Notes under the pieces: model-generated
Seen by the model: only the letters and a program-made list of their open reading frames with translations
Databases searched by the model: none
What the model was told of the DNA's origin: nothing
Program-made: the position numbers and the translations under genes
NCBI RefSeq assembly: GCF_900187015.1
Contig: NZ_LT906479.1
Coordinates: 2,108,001-2,172,000 of the forward strand
Direction: 5' to 3'
Source of the DNA: Serratia ficaria
Lineage (GTDB): Bacteria > Pseudomonadota > Gammaproteobacteria > Enterobacterales > Enterobacteriaceae
DNA: 64,000 nt
Part shown: in pieces, positions 9,408 to 16,720 of the stretch
Position numbering within the stretch: the first letter of the stretch is position 1
Layout: each line of letters opens with the position of its first letter

Positions 9408-9440
9408 CCGCCGGCGTCGTTTGGCCGGCGGTTTTTTTTT
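9408..9440 (+). terminator. Intrinsic terminator after the sugar permease gene
   Basis: A perfect 8-bp GC stem, CCGCCGGC (9408-9415) and GCCGGCGG (9424-9431), with an 8-base loop and nine T residues after it. It separates the permease from the second binding protein, so the latter depends on read-through or a separate promoter. Confidence 0.9.
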
Positions 9441-9457
9441 ACCTCGGGGAAATCATC

Positions 9458-10378
9458 ATGAAATACGTGAAAAAGATGGTGCTGGCTGCGGTGCTGTGCT
9501 GTTCCACTTCGGCGCTGGCGGACACCATCGGCGTGTCGATGGCCTATTTCGACCAGAATTTTCTGACCATCATCCGCCAGTCGATCGATAAAGAAGCCAA
9601 GGCGCGCGGCATCAGCGTGCAGTTCGAAGATGCGCGCGGCGACGTCGGCCGGCAAACCGACCAGGTGCAGAGCTTCATCAGCGCCGGGGTGGACGCGATC
9701 ATCGTCGATCCGGTCAACTCGGCCAGCACGCCGATGATGACCAAAATGGTCCGGGCCGCCGGCATTCCGCTGGTGTACGTGAACCGCACCCCGGGCGACA
9801 AGGCATTGCCCCCGGGCGTGGTGTTCGTCGGTTCGGACGAGCGGGAGTCCGGCACCCTGCAGATGGAAGCGCTGGCGCGCCTGGCCAATTACCAGGGCAA
9901 CGTGGCCGTCATGATCGGCAACCTGACCGACGCCGGCGCGCTGCAGCGCACCAAAGACGTGGAGCAGGTGGTGGCCAGATACCCGAAAATGAAGCTGGTG
10001 CAGAAGCAAAGCGCCAACTATTCGCGCAGCGAAGGCATGGATCTGATGATGAACTGGATCACCAACGGTGAAGCTATCGACATCGTCGCCGCCAATAACG
10101 ACGAAATGGCGATTGGCGCGATTATGGCGCTGCAGCAGGCCGGAAAAAAAGACCGCAAGGTGCTGATCGGCGGCATCGACGCCACGCCGGACGGCCTGAA
10201 GGCGCTGGCCTCCGGCAAGATGCAGGTAACGGTATTCCAGGACGCCGTCGGCCAGGGCCGGGCCTCGGTCGAGGTGGCGCAGCGGATGATCAGGGGCGAA
10301 AAGCTGGAGCCGTATTACTGGATCCCGTTCGAGCTGGTGACGCCGGCCAATATGCAGCAGTACGCGGCGAAGCAGTGA
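9458..10378 (+). CDS. Periplasmic sugar-binding protein (RbsB-like), copy 2
   Basis: A 306-residue exported protein with a Sec signal peptide ending near SALA-DT. The mature start IGVSMAYFDQNFLTIIRQSI is nearly the same as that of the first binding protein at 5845. NNDEMAIGAIMAL, GGIDATPDGLKAL and TVFQDAVGQG are also shared, so the two are paralogues. It begins only 18 bases after an intrinsic terminator, which probably lowers or separates its expression. It could widen the substrate range of the same transporter. Confidence 0.87.
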   Translation: MKYVKKMVLAAVLCCSTSALADTIGVSMAYFDQNFLTIIRQSIDKEAKARGISVQFEDARGDVGRQTDQVQSFISAGVDAIIVDPVNSASTPMMTKMVRAAGIPLVYVNRTPGDKALPPGVVFVGSDERESGTLQMEALARLANYQGNVAVMIGNLTDAGALQRTKDVEQVVARYPKMKLVQKQSANYSRSEGMDLMMNWITNGEAIDIVAANNDEMAIGAIMALQQAGKKDRKVLIGGIDATPDGLKALASGKMQVTVFQDAVGQGRASVEVAQRMIRGEKLEPYYWIPFELVTPANMQQYAAKQ

Positions 10379-10420
10379 GGGGGAGAGGGCGCTGCGTGGC
10401 GGCGCCCTGATTGAAATGAA

Positions 10421-11236
10421 TCACCAGCCCTTTACCGCGTCGCCTTTGTAGATTTCGGCGGCGCTGGCGGCCACCTCATCGGTTTGATAGGCCTTGACCA
10501 GGTTCTTCACCTTGTCGCTGTCCTGATTGTCGATGCGGCTGGCGAAAATGTTGACGTACGGCGAGTTTTTATCCTCGACGAACAGCCCGTCCCGGGCCGG
10601 CGACAGGCCGATCTGGCTGGAATAGTTGGTGTTGATGATCGCCAGCGTCACCTGTTTGTCATCCAGCGCGCGCGGCAGCTGCGGCGCTTCGATCTCGACT
10701 ATCTTCAGCTTCTTGGGGTTACTGACGATATCCAGCGCGGTCGGCAGCAGCCCGACGCCGGCCTTCAGCTTAATCAGCCCCTGTTTTTGCAGCAGCAGCA
10801 GCGAGCGGCCAAGGTTGGTGGGGTCGTTCGGCACCGCCACCTGGGCGCCGTCCGGCAGCTGGCCGATCGCGCTGATCTTCTTCGAGTAACCGGCGATCGG
10901 GTAAACGAAGGTGTTGCCGACCGCCGCCAGCTTATAGCCGCGTTCCTGCATTTGTTTCTCCAGGTACGGGCGGTGCTGGAAGGCGTTGATGTCCAGATCG
11001 CCATTGTTCAGCGCTTCGTTGGGCAGTACGTAGTCGTTGAAGGTCACCACCTCCACGTCCAGATCGTACTGCCGTTTGGCGACCTTTTGCACCACCGCCC
11101 ACAGCGATTGATCGATGCCGGCGCTGATGCCGACCTTGATATGGTGCTGGTCCTGCGCCGCCGGGCCGCAGGCGGTCAGCAGCAGCGTGCCGGCGGCGGC
11201 CAGCGAGAGGGCGAGTTTTTTCAGCGTAAATGTCAT
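10421..11236 (-). CDS. MetQ/NlpA-family substrate-binding lipoprotein
   Basis: A 271-residue lipoprotein. The signal peptide ends in the lipobox LLTAC (Cys23), so it is lipid-anchored. The body is typical of D-methionine/NlpA binding proteins: VKVGISAGIDQSLW, PNEALNNGDLDINAFQHRPYL, VAVPNDPTNLGRSLLLLQ, and the C-terminal ASRIDNQDSDKVKNLVKAYQ. No metN or metI is adjacent, so it is an orphan that may feed a MetNI transporter encoded elsewhere or bind another amino acid. The strand is opposite to the sugar operon. Confidence 0.82.
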   Translation of the reverse strand: MTFTLKKLALSLAAAGTLLLTACGPAAQDQHHIKVGISAGIDQSLWAVVQKVAKRQYDLDVEVVTFNDYVLPNEALNNGDLDINAFQHRPYLEKQMQERGYKLAAVGNTFVYPIAGYSKKISAIGQLPDGAQVAVPNDPTNLGRSLLLLQKQGLIKLKAGVGLLPTALDIVSNPKKLKIVEIEAPQLPRALDDKQVTLAIINTNYSSQIGLSPARDGLFVEDKNSPYVNIFASRIDNQDSDKVKNLVKAYQTDEVAASAAEIYKGDAVKGW

Positions 11237-11495
11237 CTTCCCAGAGTCCTTGTCAACATTGTCTGCTGATTGCAGCAGGCAGAATAGTGGCTGTGACTCT
11301 AGGTAATCGCTTGGCTAAAATAAAATACTGATTCACTATGATTAATAGCGATTTGCTATGAGCGGCGGCGGCGCCGCGACAAGCGCCCCCTTTGTGCCCT
11401 GGCGGTCAGTTTGTTTTGACGGCGGTTCGGCTGGCTTATTATGATAGCCGCAGGCCCGCGAGGGCAGACTGGGCACTGAACGAAGGATAAAGACA

Positions 11496-12014
11496 ATGCG
11501 ATTGAACACTTGGAGCAAGGCACTGCTGCCGCTGGTGGTTTTGGCCTGCGTGTCGGCGACTCAGGTCCGTGCGGCGGAAGGCGACACCGGCCCGATCCCC
11601 AAACAGCTGCTGGGCAACTGGCGCGTCAGCAAGATAGTGCCGACCCAGACCGTCGGCTGCTGGGATCAACAACAGGCGCAAAGCCTGATCGGCGGCAAGA
11701 TCAACTACAAGGCGGACGGCTTCAGCTGGAACGACACCGCGTTGAAGAGCGAGGGCGCCACCCTCAGCACCGTTGAGGCGCAGGAGTTTGTCGAAGACAA
11801 CTCCGGCAGCAGTTCTTACATCGATTTCCCGATGCTTGGCATCAGCACGCCGTCGGTGCAGCGGGTCACCATCCAGCATGCCGACGTCACCATCAAGGGC
11901 ATCACCGATCAGGGCACCGAAGGCGTGCCCGGCGACAACGTGATGCTGAAGGACGCCAATACGCTGATCCTGTCGCTGTGCAACGTCTGGTTTGAAGTGC
12001 AGCGCGAACGTTAA
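11496..12014 (+). CDS. Small exported protein of unknown function
   Basis: A 172-residue protein with a clear Sec signal peptide (positive start, hydrophobic LLPLVVLACV, cleavage near VRA-AEG at about residue 27). The mature part begins GPIPKQLLGNWRVSKIVP, which resembles small periplasmic proteins with a lipocalin-like or META-like start, and holds two Cys (VGCWD and SLCNVW) that could form a disulfide. I do not recognise a named family. It stands alone, with its own terminator at 12026-12046. Confidence 0.75.
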   Translation: MRLNTWSKALLPLVVLACVSATQVRAAEGDTGPIPKQLLGNWRVSKIVPTQTVGCWDQQQAQSLIGGKINYKADGFSWNDTALKSEGATLSTVEAQEFVEDNSGSSSYIDFPMLGISTPSVQRVTIQHADVTIKGITDQGTEGVPGDNVMLKDANTLILSLCNVWFEVQRER

Positions 12015-12025
12015 TCCCGCACCAG

Positions 12026-12046
12026 GCCCCGGCAACGGGGCTTTTT
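12026..12046 (+). terminator. Intrinsic terminator of the small exported protein gene
   Basis: GCCCCG and CGGGGC form a 6-bp stem closed by a GCAA tetraloop, followed by five T residues, 11 bases after the stop codon. Confidence 0.88.
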
Positions 12047-12161
12047 CCCGCCGTGATATCCCGCCCGAACCGCGCGTTTGTGAACTAAAATTAACCATAA
12101 CGATATCGCCGCTGCGATACCGGAGCCTCGGCTCTCTACCGAGTCCATGACAGGAGGCGCT

Positions 12162-12587
12162 ATGAGCTACAAACATATTGTGGTCGCCACGGACCTGAGC
12201 GATGACGGCAAACGGCTGGTGGAAAAAGGCGCGCTGCTGGCCGAGGCGCTGCAGGCCAAGCTTTCATTGATCTACGTGGATGTGCATTACGATACCTACC
12301 ATGCGGCGATCGGCTTCTCGGAGCGAAGCTACGACGGCGTGCCGCTGGAAGAGAAAATCAAAAAAGAGCTGGAACCCACCACCCAAAACGTCAATTACCC
12401 GATCGCGGAAGTGATTATCGGGCGCGGCGGTTTTGTGGTTGAGCTGGAGCAGGCGGTGGCGGAGAAGGGCATCGATCTGCTGGTGTTCGGCCATCATCAC
12501 GACCTGTGGAGCAACCTGTTTTCCTCCACCCGCAACGCCATCAACCAGCTGAATATCGATGTCCTGGTGATCCCGATCAAATCGTAA
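12162..12587 (+). CDS. Universal stress protein of the UspA family
   Basis: A 141-residue cytoplasmic protein. The start at 12162 (MSYKHIVVATDLSDDG) is preceded by AGGAGG and gives the typical length. It has the UspA-fold first strand IVVATDLS and the final strand IDVLVIPIKS. The GHHHDLWSNLFSSTRN segment corresponds to the region before the nucleotide-binding G-rich loop of other Usp proteins, but the loop itself is not of the ATP-binding GSxS type, as in the UspA/C/D group. It probably responds to growth arrest or stress. It has its own terminator. Confidence 0.88.
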   Translation: MSYKHIVVATDLSDDGKRLVEKGALLAEALQAKLSLIYVDVHYDTYHAAIGFSERSYDGVPLEEKIKKELEPTTQNVNYPIAEVIIGRGGFVVELEQAVAEKGIDLLVFGHHHDLWSNLFSSTRNAINQLNIDVLVIPIKS

Positions 12588-12594
12588 TGCCTAA

Positions 12595-12617
12595 GCCGCG
12601 TCGCCGCGCGGCTTTTT
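12595..12617 (+). terminator. Intrinsic terminator after the uspA-like gene
   Basis: GCCGCG (12595-12600) pairs with CGCGGC (12607-12612), followed by TTTTT, 7 bases after the stop codon. It directly abuts the ArsR promoter/operator. Confidence 0.85.
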
Positions 12618-12628
12618 ATTGGCGCAAT

Positions 12629-12648
12629 ACATTAGTATGTACTAATGT
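12629..12648. promoter_or_regulatory. 20-bp palindromic operator upstream of the ArsR gene
   Basis: ACATTAGTA and TACTAATGT are perfect inverted repeats around a TG centre. The palindrome ends 6 bases before the arsR-like ATG and is the only spacer feature after the upstream terminator. This is the expected place for autoregulation by a small ArsR repressor. It also contains -10-like sequence, and no ribosome site is visible between it and the ATG. Confidence 0.75.
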
Positions 12649-12654
12649 CTAATC

Positions 12655-12969
12655 ATGAACGAAAACGATATCTTCAAGGCGCTGGCCGATCCCACCCGCC
12701 GCCGCATCTTCGATAAGCTGGCCGCCGGCGGCATGAACGCCAGCGCGCTGCGCGAGGGCATGCCGATCGGTCAATCGGCGATGTCGCAACACCTGGCGGT
12801 GCTGCGCAATGCCGGGCTGGTGCAAGAGCGGCGGCAGGGGCGCTTCGTCAATTATCAGGTTGACCCCGCGGGGCTGGCGCAAATCACCCAATGGCTGGCG
12901 AAATACCGCGCCTATTGGCCAGAGCGCATCGAGGCGCTGCAAACCCTGCTGCAGGAGTTGGATCAATGA
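12655..12969 (+). CDS. ArsR-family repressor
   Basis: A 104-residue winged-helix protein. It opens IFKALADPTRRRIFDKLA, the hallmark of the ArsR family, followed by the recognition helix region IGQSAMSQHLAVLRNAGLV and the wing QERRQGRFVNYQVD. The metal-binding ELCVC motif of arsenic sensors is absent, so it belongs to the non-metal group commonly paired with SRPBCC (AHSA1-like) proteins. It overlaps the next gene by four bases. A palindrome just before its start is probably its operator. Confidence 0.88.
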   Translation: MNENDIFKALADPTRRRIFDKLAAGGMNASALREGMPIGQSAMSQHLAVLRNAGLVQERRQGRFVNYQVDPAGLAQITQWLAKYRAYWPERIEALQTLLQELDQ

Positions 12970-13283
12970 AAAAGGCCGATGACCGGCAATTGGTGCTCGA
13001 ATATCCGCTGGATGCGCCGCCGGAGAAAGTCTGGCGGGCGCTCAGCATTCCCGAATTGCGCGAGCGGTGGTTGCCGGGGCGCGCGCTGGCGGACGTTGAA
13101 CCGCTGGATGCCACGCCGGGCGAGCGGATCCGCTATCGGATGCGCGACGACCAGCCGCCGTTTCTGGAAAGCGTGGTGACGCTGCAGATCCTGCCCGATA
13201 CCGCCGGCGGCAGCCTGCTGCGCATTATCCATCAGCTGGACGCCGCCAACGACGGCCTGAACGTCATGATGCTCGCCGCCTGA
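12966..13283 (+). CDS. SRPBCC (AHSA1-like) domain protein
   Basis: A 105-residue protein starting at 12966 ([26 protein letters not shown]), overlapping the arsR stop as ATGA. The start is typical of the START/Bet v1-like SRPBCC fold: a first strand, then PPEKVWRAL and LRERWLPG. Known AHSA1 proteins are about 140 residues, so this is a short version that may lack the last helix, or be truncated. ArsR-SRPBCC pairs are common, and the repressor usually controls its partner. The ligand is unknown. Confidence 0.75.
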   Translation: MKKADDRQLVLEYPLDAPPEKVWRALSIPELRERWLPGRALADVEPLDATPGERIRYRMRDDQPPFLESVVTLQILPDTAGGSLLRIIHQLDAANDGLNVMMLAA

Positions 13284-13326
13284 CGCCGTAGACCCATTTC
13301 TTTTGTGCCAACCCAGGAGTTCACCA

Positions 13327-13920
13327 ATGCGTGAAAAGATGCTGCTCGTCCCTATGGTGGTGGAACGGACCAGCCGGGGAGAACGTTCCTACGACATTTA
13401 CTCGCGGCTGCTGCGCGATCGCATCGTTTTCCTCAACGGTGAGGTGAACGACGAGATCGCCGAAATGCTGTGCGCGCAGCTGCTGTTTCTTGAGGCGGAA
13501 AACCCCGAGCGGCCGATCAATCTGTACATCAACTCGCCCGGCGGGGCGATCACCAGCGGTTTCGCCATTTACGACACCATGCAGTACATCAACGCGCCGG
13601 TGCATACGCTGTGCATGGGCACCGCGCGCTCGATGGGATCCTTCCTGCTGATGGCCGGCGCGGCGGGCCATCGCATGGCGCTGCCCAACGCCAGCCTGCA
13701 CGTGCACCAGCCGCTGGGCGGCTTTCAGGGCCAGGCGTCGGATATTTTAATCCACGCCGAAGAGATGAAGCGCACCAAGCATAGGGTGATCGGCCTGTAC
13801 GCCGAGCACTGCGGCCGCCGCTACGAGGAGGTAGAACGCGCGCTGGACAGGGACCGCTTTATGACCGCCGACGAGGCGGTGGAATGGGGGCTGGTGGACC
13901 GGGTGCTGCGGGCGCGGTGA
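13327..13920 (+). CDS. clpP: ClpP-family ATP-dependent protease subunit (stand-alone paralogue)
   Basis: A 197-residue serine protease starting at 13327 ([21 protein letters not shown]). The catalytic triad is visible: Ser102 in ARSMGSF, His127 in HVHQPLGG and the Asp of LDRDRF. Head-domain motifs INSPGG and the handle [12 protein letters not shown] match ClpP. It has almost no propeptide. No clpX, tig or lon lies nearby, unlike the usual tig-clpP-clpX-lon order, so it is probably a second ClpP that mixes with, or replaces, the housekeeping one under some condition. Confidence 0.85.
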   Translation: MREKMLLVPMVVERTSRGERSYDIYSRLLRDRIVFLNGEVNDEIAEMLCAQLLFLEAENPERPINLYINSPGGAITSGFAIYDTMQYINAPVHTLCMGTARSMGSFLLMAGAAGHRMALPNASLHVHQPLGGFQGQASDILIHAEEMKRTKHRVIGLYAEHCGRRYEEVERALDRDRFMTADEAVEWGLVDRVLRAR

Positions 13921-13933
13921 ACGCAGCAACCGA

Positions 13934-14382
13934 TTACCGGTAGGTGAGCGCCGTTGAGTTTACCCAACCATACTGACCGGCGCATTCACCGGTGATGATG
14001 GAGATTTCTTTCCATTCGGCATTACCGATGTTCATTGCCGTGCTTTTACCCGTCAATGTGACCCGTGTGCCGTCGATAAGCTGGCAAATGTGTTCGTTTG
14101 GTCCGACAGGCTATCCAAATTGGGGGGCACCGGGCGCTTCAACACTAATTGAGGTGCCTTTTCTCCCGGTGTGTTAGTGATGGTGATATTGCCGCTATTA
14201 TTTCCAATGGTGGTATTAGCGTTGCCACTCACGGACTGTCTGAGTGTTTCAGTTGAAGATAAAAATGCAGAATAATCGGCTAGTATGCCATCGATGATTG
14301 TAGCGATGTCAGTGAAGGGATATGGTTTTTTTCTCAAGATATTCGCTACAGGAAGCTATTTTTTGTCATGCTCGCTAAGCAT
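13934..14382 (-). pseudogene. Broken gene for an SH3-domain protein
   Basis: On the reverse strand ATG at 14382 begins MLSEHDKK and then meets an in-frame TAG (14356-14358). The same frame continues with a protein-like sequence (LPVANILRKKPYPFTDIATI ... TTIGNNSGNITITNTPGEK) to about 14110. There the frame changes: the other frame reads CQLIDGTRVTLTGKSTAMNI and ends in an SH3-like module (WKEISIITGECAGQYGWVNS) at the TAA 13934-13936. One nonsense codon plus one frameshift suggests a decayed gene. Function unknown. It lies at the left edge of the AT-rich island. Confidence 0.55.
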
Positions 14383-14985
14383 ATCTGTGTTTCTCTAATG
14401 AATGAAAAATAATTGAAAATAATGGTTATTATTTTTTTGTTAATGACTGTGGTGATAATTTATTCTTACTATCTATGGTTATAAATGATCATAGATAAAA
14501 TCCTTATACGTGACGTTACCTTGGACGTGAATAAAGTTACGTTTAATTTCATACAGCATTCGATAGGTTTCTCTGTGGCGGGGGCTCCCCCAGAGCGTTT
14601 TATTTTATGTTGATTAACAATGTAATGGACTTTGCCTTTCTCTTTTCTCACTTGCTTTTCATTCCGCGTAATTAAGAAATAACATCCGATTTTTGCCTTT
14701 CTTGCGCGTGTTGTAAACTTGTTATTGATCACAAATCAAACAATTCACTATTGCTTGTATCTTGTATATACAATTATATGTGTAAAAGAAATAAACGATA
14801 AATAATAGTCTGAAATCCGCTGAATTATATGTTTCTGGCAATTACTCGATGCGTATGGTTATCAATTTTTATTTTAAAATTATTTATTTAAATTGTTTTT
14901 GTAGGCATTGAATTCACAGTGTGAATGTTAATTTAGCCTTTCTTACGGGCTAATTAGTGTTGTCCACCCAAGGAGAGAATCGATC
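14383..14985. other. AT-rich spacer upstream of the seven-gene island
   Basis: About 600 bp with very low GC compared with both flanks. The reverse frame at 14469-14732 is long enough to be listed as an ORF but shows no recognisable protein features. A GC-rich hairpin-like block (14571-14595) is followed by a T-rich stretch. The promoter of the downstream operon should lie near 14750-14960. No operator palindrome stands out. Confidence 0.5.
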
Positions 14986-16062
14986 ATGAAGCTTGGCGCA
15001 TTTTTAATGCCGGCACATCCACGTTATCGCTCATTACACGACGGCCACTATCACGATCTGGATACTCTGCAGTATCTGGATAGGAGCGGCTTCGATGAGG
15101 CCTGGATTGGTGAACACTACATGATGCCTGCAGAGCCGTGCCCATCGCCGGATTTGCTCATTGCCCAAGCCATTTTGCTGACAAAGAAAATTAAGCTGGC
15201 AACTGGTGCGTTTATGCTGCCATTTCACCATCCTGCCGAACTGGCTCATCGCATCTGTTGGTTGGATCATATTTCTAACGGTCGACTGATGGTCGGCATT
15301 GGCGCCAGCGGAACGACGTTGGATTTGGAAATGTTCAATATTGACCACAAGGCAGGTGTACATAGGGAAATGACCGCTGAGTCGATCGAAATCATGACGC
15401 GATTTTGGAATAGCCCCGGGCCGTTTGAGTATCGCGGTAAGTACTGGACCGTACGACGCCCGGCGGACCAAATGGACAAGTGCTCCGGATACCATCTTAA
15501 ACCGCACCAATCCCCCCATCCACCCATAGGCGTAACAGGCCTTTCTGCTTCTTCGGCGACGTTGAAAATTGCCGGTCGTAACGGCTGGATCCCAATCAGT
15601 TTTTGCTTCACGCCGCAATACCTCCATACCCACTGGCAGGTCGTCGAAGAGGGGGCGGCTCTCAGCGGGCGGGTGACGCCTTCCAGGGATATGTGGCGCG
15701 TTAGCCGACCGATCGTGGTTGCCGAGACGGATACGCAAGCATGGAAGCTTGCCGTTGAAGGCGAAATGGGGCGTTATTTCCGCGAAGACTATCTGCCGAT
15801 GATTGCCGGTAACAATGCACTAGGGCTATTCAAACACCATCCAGACGTAGCCGACAGCGAAGTCACCGTCGAATACTGCGCAAAACACTGCTGGCTCCTC
15901 GGTTCACAGGCGACTGTACGCGAACGTATTGAAGAAATGCAGTCGTTGTCTGGTGGTTTTGGCGTACTGCACGTCATGGGATTCGATCATTTGGAGGAAT
16001 TATTGCCTATACGGGATAGCTACCGCGCTTTGCAGGAAATTGTTGCTACGCACTTTGCGTAA
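14986..16062 (+). CDS. Luciferase-like (LLM) flavin-dependent oxidoreductase
   Basis: A 358-residue TIM-barrel flavoprotein, first gene of the island operon, with AGGAGAG before the ATG. The start MKLGAFLMPAHP and the segment FDEAWIGEHYMMPAEPCPSP are typical of bacterial luciferase/alkanal monooxygenase relatives, followed by TGAFMLPFHHPAELAHR and SNGRLMVGIGASG. These enzymes use FMNH2 from a separate reductase to oxygenate an organic substrate. No flavin reductase is encoded here. It is paired with a cysteine hydrolase, which recalls RutA/RutB of pyrimidine breakdown, but it is not a clear RutA. The substrate is unknown. Confidence 0.85.
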   Translation: MKLGAFLMPAHPRYRSLHDGHYHDLDTLQYLDRSGFDEAWIGEHYMMPAEPCPSPDLLIAQAILLTKKIKLATGAFMLPFHHPAELAHRICWLDHISNGRLMVGIGASGTTLDLEMFNIDHKAGVHREMTAESIEIMTRFWNSPGPFEYRGKYWTVRRPADQMDKCSGYHLKPHQSPHPPIGVTGLSASSATLKIAGRNGWIPISFCFTPQYLHTHWQVVEEGAALSGRVTPSRDMWRVSRPIVVAETDTQAWKLAVEGEMGRYFREDYLPMIAGNNALGLFKHHPDVADSEVTVEYCAKHCWLLGSQATVRERIEEMQSLSGGFGVLHVMGFDHLEELLPIRDSYRALQEIVATHFA

Positions 16063-16117
16063 GCGGGGGTAAGAGGTGAGAACACCGATGTCATTACGGC
16101 GCTTTATGGAGGGAGCC

Positions 16118-16720
16118 ATGCAACGACAAACTCAAGGTTGTGGCCACCGCGCAGCCATTCTGGTGATTGATATGCAGCATGACTTTTTGGATGCGGATGC
16201 TCCCATCCCCTGTTCTGGGGGACTGGATATCGTTGAGTCCCTACATATGTTGCTGGATTTTGCCCGGGGCGAAGGTATTTCGGTGATCTACACCCAAGAG
16301 GCTCATCGCACCAGCCGCGTGGATTTTGGTCGAGAGCTTGATTACGGCGAGACGTTGCATTGCCTTGAGGGCACGCAAGGCGTCGATATTATTCCCCAAC
16401 TTTGCCCTCAGAACGGCGATCTGGTGCTGATCAAACGCCGGTATAGCGCGTTCTTCGCTACCGATTTGGACCTGCTTCTGCGCGGGCTTGGCGTTGATAC
16501 TTTAGTGCTGACTGGTGTGGCCACCGATGTCTGCGTACGTGCTACTGCACAGGATGCAATGCAATTGGACTATCACGTAGTCGTACCGCGCGAATGTGTA
16601 GCAGGCACCAATCTTGAGCGGCATGACGCTGCACTTGAGAACATTAATTATGTATTCGGGAAGGTACAAGACTTAGTCGAAGTCATTGACGTTTTGCGCA
16701 TGCGCGAGGCGGTGGAATGA
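16118..16720 (+). CDS. Isochorismatase-like cysteine hydrolase
   Basis: A 200-residue protein. I choose ATG 16118 because GGAGGGAG lies just before it; ATGs at 16076-16106 have poorer spacing. The catalytic triad of the family is present: Asp18 in LVIDMQHDF, Lys106 in LIKRRYSAFF and nucleophile Cys139 in GVATDVCV. The stretch around the Lys and Cys resembles RutB-type amidohydrolases (KxRYSxFF, ATxVCV). It probably hydrolyses an amide, ureido or vinyl-ether bond of an intermediate made by its neighbours. The end overlaps the TrpD-like gene by ATGA. Confidence 0.85.
   Translation: MQRQTQGCGHRAAILVIDMQHDFLDADAPIPCSGGLDIVESLHMLLDFARGEGISVIYTQEAHRTSRVDFGRELDYGETLHCLEGTQGVDIIPQLCPQNGDLVLIKRRYSAFFATDLDLLLRGLGVDTLVLTGVATDVCVRATAQDAMQLDYHVVVPRECVAGTNLERHDAALENINYVFGKVQDLVEVIDVLRMREAVE

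Noticed and set aside
8210..10009. 599-codon minus-strand frame
   Set aside because: Antisense to the permease and second binding protein; no domain visible and full of His/Asp/Arg.
14469..14732. 87-codon minus-strand ORF in AT-rich DNA
   Set aside because: No ribosome site, no recognisable domain; long frames without stops occur by chance and nothing supports translation.
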